From positions 1 to 55,492 of the forward strand of contig NZ_JADWYM010000043.1 in assembly GCF_022414535.1 (NCBI RefSeq): a stretch of DNA of 55,492 bases, written 5' to 3'. The number at the start of each line of letters is the position of its first letter. The first letter of the stretch is position 1. A program made the position numbers and the translations under genes. The stretch comes from Streptomyces sp. MUM 2J. Lineage in GTDB: Bacteria > Actinomycetota > Actinomycetes > Streptomycetales > Streptomycetaceae. Shown piece by piece: positions 51,013 through 55,492 of this stretch. The notes beneath the pieces are model-generated. The model was given only the letters and a program-made list of their open reading frames with translations, was not told the origin of the DNA and made no database searches.

Positions 51013-52564
51013 CGCGCCCTCCTTCGTCGGTCGCGGCCAGAGGGACGAGTTCGTGGGGGCGGAAGTAGTGGAAACGGCCGTACCAGCCGTTGAGTTCGGC
51101 CGCGGGGTCGTCGTCGACGGTGACGGCGACGTGCATGCTGCCGTCCACGTCGTGCAGGACGGCGGCGACGCGGGCGGTACGCCCGTCCAGGAACATGTCC
51201 TGGGCGTCGGCGCCCCGCGCGGCCGGGCGCAGCCGCACGGCACTGCCGGCGGCGACCGGGACGCCGTCCACGAGGACGCTGTCGGTGGTCGGGGACAGCC
51301 CGTCGTCGGCACCGTCCCCCCACCACGGCACGCCGGCGGCGGGTCCGGCGGCCGCCGAGGTGGCGGCCGCGGGAAAGGGTTGGCCCTGCACGTGCACGGC
51401 GGACCACGCCGGCGGCCGTGCGGCTCGGTGCCCGGGCGGCCGCCCGGGCTGCCCGGGCGGCTGCGCCGCGGGTTCCAGGGAGCGGATGGCGCCGTGCAGC
51501 CGGGCGAAGATCTCCGGCGGCATCGTCTCGACGCGGTCGAGGATGTCGGCGGCGCGCCGGTCGGTGGCCCGTGCCTCGCGTTTCTCCTCGTCGGTCAGAA
51601 GGAGGGTGCGCAGGGTGAGGATCTCGTCGATCTCGGCGGCGTCATGCAGGTCGCCGGGACTCTCGGGAGCCACCTGCGGATGGTCGGGCAGCAGGATCGG
51701 CGATGACAGCACCACCTCACCGCACCCGGCTTCACCACCGAGGACGGGGAACGTGTGCACGTTCCGGCACGAGCGGACGTGCTGCTCGCAGTCGGCCGGC
51801 GGGTCGGTCAGGGAGACGAACTCGACCCCCTCACCGCCGATCAGCGTGTGCGTGGCCATCAGCGCGTGGGCGAGCGCCTCGCCACGCGGTGCGGCGGCGC
51901 CGCAGCGCGCGGGCCCGGTGTTCTCCGTGCGTACCCGGATCCGGTAGAGCGCCGGGGCGCCCGGCCGACCGTCCCGCACGGGCTCGGCCCGAACAGTCGT
52001 GACCGCGTCCACCTGCTCACGGCGGCGCACCACGCGCCCGGCTCCGCCGGCGACGCTCTCGTGCTCCTCCCCGGAGGCAGCCCCGGCCATCAGGCACAGA
52101 TCGCCTGCGAGCAACCGGTCCAGGGCGACGGTGACATCCACTTCGCGGGGCACCGCCTCGTCGAAGGTGAGGTGCACGTCGTCGCCGTCCGCCAGCGACT
52201 CGACCGGCCGATGGCCCCCGCCGGGCAGCCGCTCCTCGACCTGCTTGCGCTGGAGGTGCAGATAGCGCACGCGCACCCGCAACACGGCCCCCGGCACGGC
52301 GCGCACCAGGCACTCCGTCTGCTGGTACCAGGCGTCCACCGCCCCGGACAGCCCCTCGGCCACGGGGCCGTCGCGCTCGGCCCATTCGCGCGGGGCGAGG
52401 ACGCCGAACTGCCAGCGCACCCGGTTCTTGGCGGAGGAGCGGCGGTAGGGGTAGAGGAGGTAGCCCTCGTAGAGGACGGCGTCGGCAACCGCGCGCAAGC
52501 GCTCGAACACGTCGTCGGGGAGCACCGTCCCCTCGGGACATCCCTCTTGGGCACCGACCGCCAT
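50999..52564 (-). CDS. 521-aa unknown protein heading the hydrogenase operon
   Basis: 521 aa. I know no function for it. The N-terminal half (about 15-345) is conserved-looking with LYEGYLLYPYRRSSAKNRVRWQFGVL (31-56), a helix LQRKQVEERL, a beta-rich region LADGDDVHLTFDEAVPREVDVTVALDRLL, and four Cys at 221, 259, 266 and 281 (DCEQHVRSCRNVH). Helical residues 310-362 follow. A Pro/Ala/Gly linker (about 365-415) leads to a small beta domain (425-510) ending NGWYGRFHYFRPHELVPL. GAGGAGGCGAG before ATG 52564 sets the start. It is the first gene of the minus-strand operon, so it is probably an assembly or partner protein. Confidence 0.8.
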   Translation of the reverse strand: MAVGAQEGCPEGTVLPDDVFERLRAVADAVLYEGYLLYPYRRSSAKNRVRWQFGVLAPREWAERDGPVAEGLSGAVDAWYQQTECLVRAVPGAVLRVRVRYLHLQRKQVEERLPGGGHRPVESLADGDDVHLTFDEAVPREVDVTVALDRLLAGDLCLMAGAASGEEHESVAGGAGRVVRRREQVDAVTTVRAEPVRDGRPGAPALYRIRVRTENTGPARCGAAAPRGEALAHALMATHTLIGGEGVEFVSLTDPPADCEQHVRSCRNVHTFPVLGGEAGCGEVVLSSPILLPDHPQVAPESPGDLHDAAEIDEILTLRTLLLTDEEKREARATDRRAADILDRVETMPPEIFARLHGAIRSLEPAAQPPGQPGRPPGHRAARPPAWSAVHVQGQPFPAAATSAAAGPAAGVPWWGDGADDGLSPTTDSVLVDGVPVAAGSAVRLRPAARGADAQDMFLDGRTARVAAVLHDVDGSMHVAVTVDDDPAAELNGWYGRFHYFRPHELVPLAATDEGGRDGRP

Positions 52565-53085
52565 CTCGCCTCCTCGTCCGGCTGGCAAGGCCTACGTCCG
52601 CCATGCGTTCCACCACGCTCACACGGTTCACACCGCGGCGCCTCCTGTGGCGGAACGAGGATCCGCCGTCCGGGGGTCCGCGCGGGACCCCGGCGCCGAA
52701 AGGCGCGCGGGCCCGGTGGGGGCGTGCGGGCCCCGGGGACGCGACGGGCCGTCAAGGGCACGGCACGAGGGTGGGCGCGTGGCCCGGTGAACGTCCGCCC
52801 CGGAGCGGGCAGGGCCGGCGCCCGGCACGGTGGAGCGGGTCGGCCGGTGGGCTTCGGACCCCACACACGTCGAGCCGGCACACCGGGACGCGAGCAGGTA
52901 CCGAAGAGGAGCGAGCAGGTACCGAAAAGGCCCGGTGGCCGGAGGGGCGGACAGGCCGACGGGACGGCCGGGGGAGGCGTGCGCAGACAGCGAGCTGAAC
53001 AAGATGCCGGGAAGCTGAATAAAGCTCCTGTGAAGGGGACTCGTCACACAAGTCACACATCACTCCCGGAGAGGAGACGACCCCC
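52565..53085. other. 521-bp divergent regulatory region
   Basis: This lies between the divergent hydrogenase operon and the SPW gene. It carries a 16-base direct repeat GCGAGCAGGTACCGAA at 52890-52905 and 52911-52926 (21-base period, two helical turns), a shorter AGCTGAAC/AGCTGAAT repeat at 52993/53013, and a GTCACACA repeat at 53043/53052. No gene is recognised. Confidence 0.55.
52890..52926. repeat. tandem direct repeat with 21-bp period
   Basis: Two exact copies of GCGAGCAGGTACCGAA start 21 bases apart, on the same face of the DNA. They may be regulator sites for the hydrogenase operon (start 326 bases away) or the SPW gene (160 bases downstream). Confidence 0.7.
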
Positions 53086-53535
53086 ATGTCGTATCCGCAG
53101 CACACCGGCGAGATGACAACACACCCCGAGATCGCCGAGATGCGGGAGCGCCTCGAACGCACCGCGTCCAGCGGCCAGGCCATCGCCGTGGAGGGTCTGA
53201 TCCTCCTCGCAGGTGTCTACACCGCGATCTCGCCGTGGGTCGTGCATTTCACCAACGAACCCAACATCACCGTCAACAACCTCGTCGTCGGCATCACCGT
53301 CGGCCTGATCGGCTTCGCCCTGACCCTCGCGCCGGAGCGGATGTTCCGGCTGGCCTGGGTCGTGGCACCGCTCGGCATATGGCTGCTGCTCTCGCCCTGG
53401 GTGGTGACGGCGAGCCACAGCGCGCGGGCCGGCATCGTCTGGAACAACTGCTGGATGGGCGGCGCGACGTTCGTTCTCGGCCTGGCTGCCATGGGTCTGA
53501 CCATCGGGCTCACCCGCCGCAGCACCCAGCGCTGA
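53086..53535 (+). CDS. SPW-repeat membrane protein
   Basis: 149 aa with four hydrophobic helices (about 34-54, 60-80, 87-105, 118-141). Two copies of the SPWVV motif (SPWVVHF near 49 and SPWVVT near 104) mark the SPW repeat family. The function is unknown; such proteins are common near stress genes in actinobacteria. GGAGAGGAGA lies before the ATG. Confidence 0.9.
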   Translation: MSYPQHTGEMTTHPEIAEMRERLERTASSGQAIAVEGLILLAGVYTAISPWVVHFTNEPNITVNNLVVGITVGLIGFALTLAPERMFRLAWVVAPLGIWLLLSPWVVTASHSARAGIVWNNCWMGGATFVLGLAAMGLTIGLTRRSTQR

Positions 53536-53540
53536 ATCCG

Positions 53541-53612
53541 GCCGGTCCACCGGACCGGCGCCGGCACGGGCGCCCCTCGCCCCCTCGCCGGAGCGGGGCG
53601 AGGCGGGCGCCC
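53541..53612. terminator. hairpins after the SPW gene
   Basis: A perfect 8-bp stem (53541-53548/53552-53559) and, just after it, a 16-bp stem with a 2-base bulge (53568-53583/53595-53612). Both are likely transcription stops for the SPW gene. Confidence 0.7.
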
Positions 53613-53624
53613 ACGGGATCCGGA

Positions 53625-53640
53625 CATACCGAACGGTATG
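53625..53640. promoter_or_regulatory. palindromic operator-like site before DUF1330 gene
   Basis: CATACCG-AA-CGGTATG is a perfect 7-bp inverted repeat with a 2-base centre, 57 bases before the start. It resembles TetR-type operators. No regulator gene is adjacent. Confidence 0.6.
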
Positions 53641-53696
53641 CTCGAAGGCGGCCGGCCCTCCGCCGAGGGCGAAGACTTCCGTGAAAGGGGTGTTAC

Positions 53697-54080
53697 GTGG
53701 CCGTCGACCCCACGGGCGCCGATCTCAAGCGCCTGCTCACCGAGGACCCTGGTGGCCCGGTGGTCATGCTCAACCTGCTGCGCTTCGCGCCGGGCGGCAG
53801 GAGCCCGTACCAGGAGTACGCCCGCCATCTGGAGGAGACCTTCCTTCCCCGCTACGGCGGCCAGGTCCTGTACGCCGGCACCGGCGCCACCGCGCTGGTG
53901 GCCGAGGACGGGCAGGCCTGGGACGCGGTGATCCTCGTGCGGTACCCGAACCGCGAGGCGTTCAGCAGGATGGTGGCCGATCCCGAGTACCAGAAGGTCA
54001 CCGAGCTGCGCACCCGGGCACTGGAGGAGGCCGTTCTCCAGCCCACCACGCAGTGGGGTCGGAACACGCCGCAGGCGTGA
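53697..54080 (+). CDS. DUF1330-family protein
   Basis: 127 aa. Ferredoxin-like alpha/beta-barrel fold: VVMLNLLRFAPGGRSPYQEYARHLEE (about 22-47), then VILVRYPNREAFSRMVADPEYQKV. Members of DUF1330 are small dimeric proteins with unknown substrates. GTG at 53697 lies behind AAAGGGG. The palindrome at 53625 may control it. Confidence 0.88.
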   Translation: MAVDPTGADLKRLLTEDPGGPVVMLNLLRFAPGGRSPYQEYARHLEETFLPRYGGQVLYAGTGATALVAEDGQAWDAVILVRYPNREAFSRMVADPEYQKVTELRTRALEEAVLQPTTQWGRNTPQA

Positions 54081-54597
54081 CCCGGCGCACCGCGGCCTGG
54101 CGTGACCCGGCGCGCGGCAGGCCGGTCGTGCCCTGAAGGCACCGGCCGGCTCCGCGCCGTCGCCACGCCCCGCCGCGCGGTGTGTCCGGGCGTCCCCCGC
54201 ACGGCCTGTGCGGGGGACTTCGCCGTGTCCGCTCCGCACTGCCGCCCCGACCGCCCGGCCGCCGACCGGCGGCCCGGACTGCCGGCAGGTCGAGCGGGCG
54301 GGGAAGCCGGGGGCGGCGGGCCGGACGGATCCGATGGCGGGGCCGTCCGGGTGATCAGGGGTCCGCACGATGTTTCGCTGCGGCGCAACGGGTGACTTCA
54401 CAAGCCGAATGGTGACAGGGGTCCGCCCATGCCACCGGTTCGACGCCATACCGGCAACCGTGTGCGGACCGTGCGCACGGATAACGGCAGCTGCCCGCCA
54501 CCGAGAGGGCCCTGCGACCGGAGCGGTCGCGCGTTGCTCAGGGTCTGCTCGCAGGTGTGTTCTGCCGACCCTCCGCCCCGCCGACACACCCGAGGTC
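54081..54597. other. 517-bp intergenic region
   Basis: No convincing gene. GTTT at 54372 and GGGTGA at 54390 form a weak match to a SigB-type promoter (GTTT-n12/16-GGGTAT) before the sigma factor gene; this is tentative. Confidence 0.4.
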
Positions 54598-55492
54598 ATG
54601 TATCCCGCAGCCACCCCCACCGCGCCTCCGGCCGGAGGCTCCACGTCCCCGGCCCCGTCGTCGGAGGACATCGACGCGTTGATGCGCGAACTCGCCGCGC
54701 TCCCGCCCGGCCCGCAGCGCCGGGCGGCACGGGAGCGGACCATCGGCCTGCTCGTGCCGCTGGCCCGCCGCCTGGCCCGCCGCTTCCACGGCCGCAGCGA
54801 GGACGACGACGACCTCGTCCAGGTCGCCTCCGTCGGGCTCATCAAGGCGGTCGACGGGTACGACCCGGATCGCGGCTACGCCTTCCTGGCGTACGCGGTG
54901 CCCACGGTCGTCGGCGAGATCAGGCGGCACCTCAGGGACCGGACAGGAGTCCTGCGACTCCCCCGCCCGGTGCAGGAGGCCCGCGGCCCCGTGCTGCAGG
55001 CCGTCGAGGAGCTCCAGCAGCGCAACGGCGGCCGCTCCCCGTCACCGGTGGAGATCGCGGCGCACACGGGCCTGGAGCCGCACCGGGTCACCGGGACACT
55101 GCGGGCCGTCCAGGCGTGCCGCGCGCGGTCCCTGGACGCGCAGACCGACAGCGGCGTCGACGGCACGCTGCTGTCCCTCGTCGGGACCGAGGACCGGGAA
55201 CTGGACCGGGTCCTGGACAGCGTGGCGCTGGACTCCGCCGTGCGGCGGCTGCCGGAGCGGGACCGGCTCGTCCTGCGTCTGCGGTTCTACCAGGACTTCA
55301 CTCAGCAGCAGATCGCCGATGTCATCGGCGTCTCGCAGATGCAGGTCTCCCGCATCCTGTCGCGCTGCCTCAGGCAGCTGCGGGAGGTGCTGCTGGCGTC
55401 CGGGGCCGACCCGCCGTCGACGGCGCCGCGGACGGCCGCCGCCACCGGCGGCCCCCGGCCACCGGCGCCCGCCGGGCGGGGTGCGCCCGAGG
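54598..55492 (+). CDS. SigB/SigF-type RNA polymerase sigma factor, 3' end cut
   Basis: 298 codons are visible to the window end without a stop. Region 2 is clear: DDDDLVQVASVGLIKAVDGYDPDRGYAFLAYAVPTVVGEIRRHLRD (about 64-109). Region 3 (NGGRSPSPVEIAAHTGLEPHRV) and region 4 (LPERDRLVLRLRFYQDFTQQQIADVIGVSQMQVSRILSR, about 219-257) follow. The SigB/SigF/SigG class directs stress or sporulation promoters and is usually held by an anti-sigma factor. An Ala/Pro-rich N-terminus (1-22) and C-terminal tail are typical of Streptomyces. ATG 54598 has only GAGG two bases away, so the start is tentative. Confidence 0.88.
   Translation, partial: MYPAATPTAPPAGGSTSPAPSSEDIDALMRELAALPPGPQRRAARERTIGLLVPLARRLARRFHGRSEDDDDLVQVASVGLIKAVDGYDPDRGYAFLAYAVPTVVGEIRRHLRDRTGVLRLPRPVQEARGPVLQAVEELQQRNGGRSPSPVEIAAHTGLEPHRVTGTLRAVQACRARSLDAQTDSGVDGTLLSLVGTEDRELDRVLDSVALDSAVRRLPERDRLVLRLRFYQDFTQQQIADVIGVSQMQVSRILSRCLRQLREVLLASGADPPSTAPRTAAATGGPRPPAPAGRGAPE

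Noticed and set aside
53625..53640. Sixth CstR operator at the DUF1330 gene
   Set aside because: The arms are TACCG/CGGTA, not TACCC/GGGTA, so it does not fit the sulfur-island palindromes.

Overview
The window is about 55 kb of very GC-rich DNA with GTG and TTG starts, tightly coupled operons and long U-less hairpin terminators. This is what a Streptomyces or close actinomycete chromosome looks like. All identifications come from reading the sequence; no database search was run. No rRNA, tRNA, transposase, phage gene or CRISPR array was recognised.

Layout: (1) 1-4175 is the 3' part of a V/A-type ATPase operon (E fragment, A, B, D). (2) 4380-9565 is a reactive-sulfur island: a 99-aa unknown, thioredoxin, a membrane rhodanese, a CstR-like persulfide repressor, and an operon of persulfide-dioxygenase-like protein, rhodanese and TauE permease, plus a DUF302 gene. 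Five nearly identical 16-bp palindromes (TACCCC-nn(n)-GGGTA type) sit in front of its transcription units and probably form a CstR regulon. (3) 9654-28446 is mixed metabolic and stress content: TrmO-like protein, TerD, SGNH hydrolase, Rieske oxygenase, retropepsin-like lipoprotein, M50 protease with CBS domains, MOSC-ferredoxin reductase fusion, pirin, TPR protein, peptide deformylase, flavin disulfide reductase, a second thioredoxin, LacI and TetR regulators, FMN reductase, and an acyl-CoA dehydrogenase/SDR pair. (4) 28544-32904 holds a GAF/PAS/SpoIIE phosphatase and a membrane protein with two RCK domains.

(5) 33146-52564 is a complete [NiFe]-hydrogenase island. The plus strand carries hypX, maturation protease, hypB, hypF, hypC, hypD and hypE, then PPK2 and a Ca2+-type P-ATPase. 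The facing minus-strand operon carries a 521-aa unknown, a hemerythrin-like protein, the small subunit, the large subunit, a NifU-like protein, a DUF5947-like protein, two very small proteins (68 and 52 aa) and hypA. The structural subunits look like group 1h (actinobacterial, high-affinity, oxygen-tolerant) enzymes: there is no Tat signal on the small subunit, and Asp replaces one proximal-cluster Cys. Together the genes can build the enzyme aerobically, with HypX as CO-ligand source, HypF/E/C/D for cyanide and Fe(CN)2CO assembly, HypA/B for nickel, and the protease for C-terminal processing. (6) 53086-55492 contains an SPW membrane protein, a DUF1330 protein and a SigB/SigF-type sigma factor that runs off the end.

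The most promising material for new biology is the hydrogenase operon's uncharacterised partners and the operator-linked sulfur regulon with its unknown 99-aa member.
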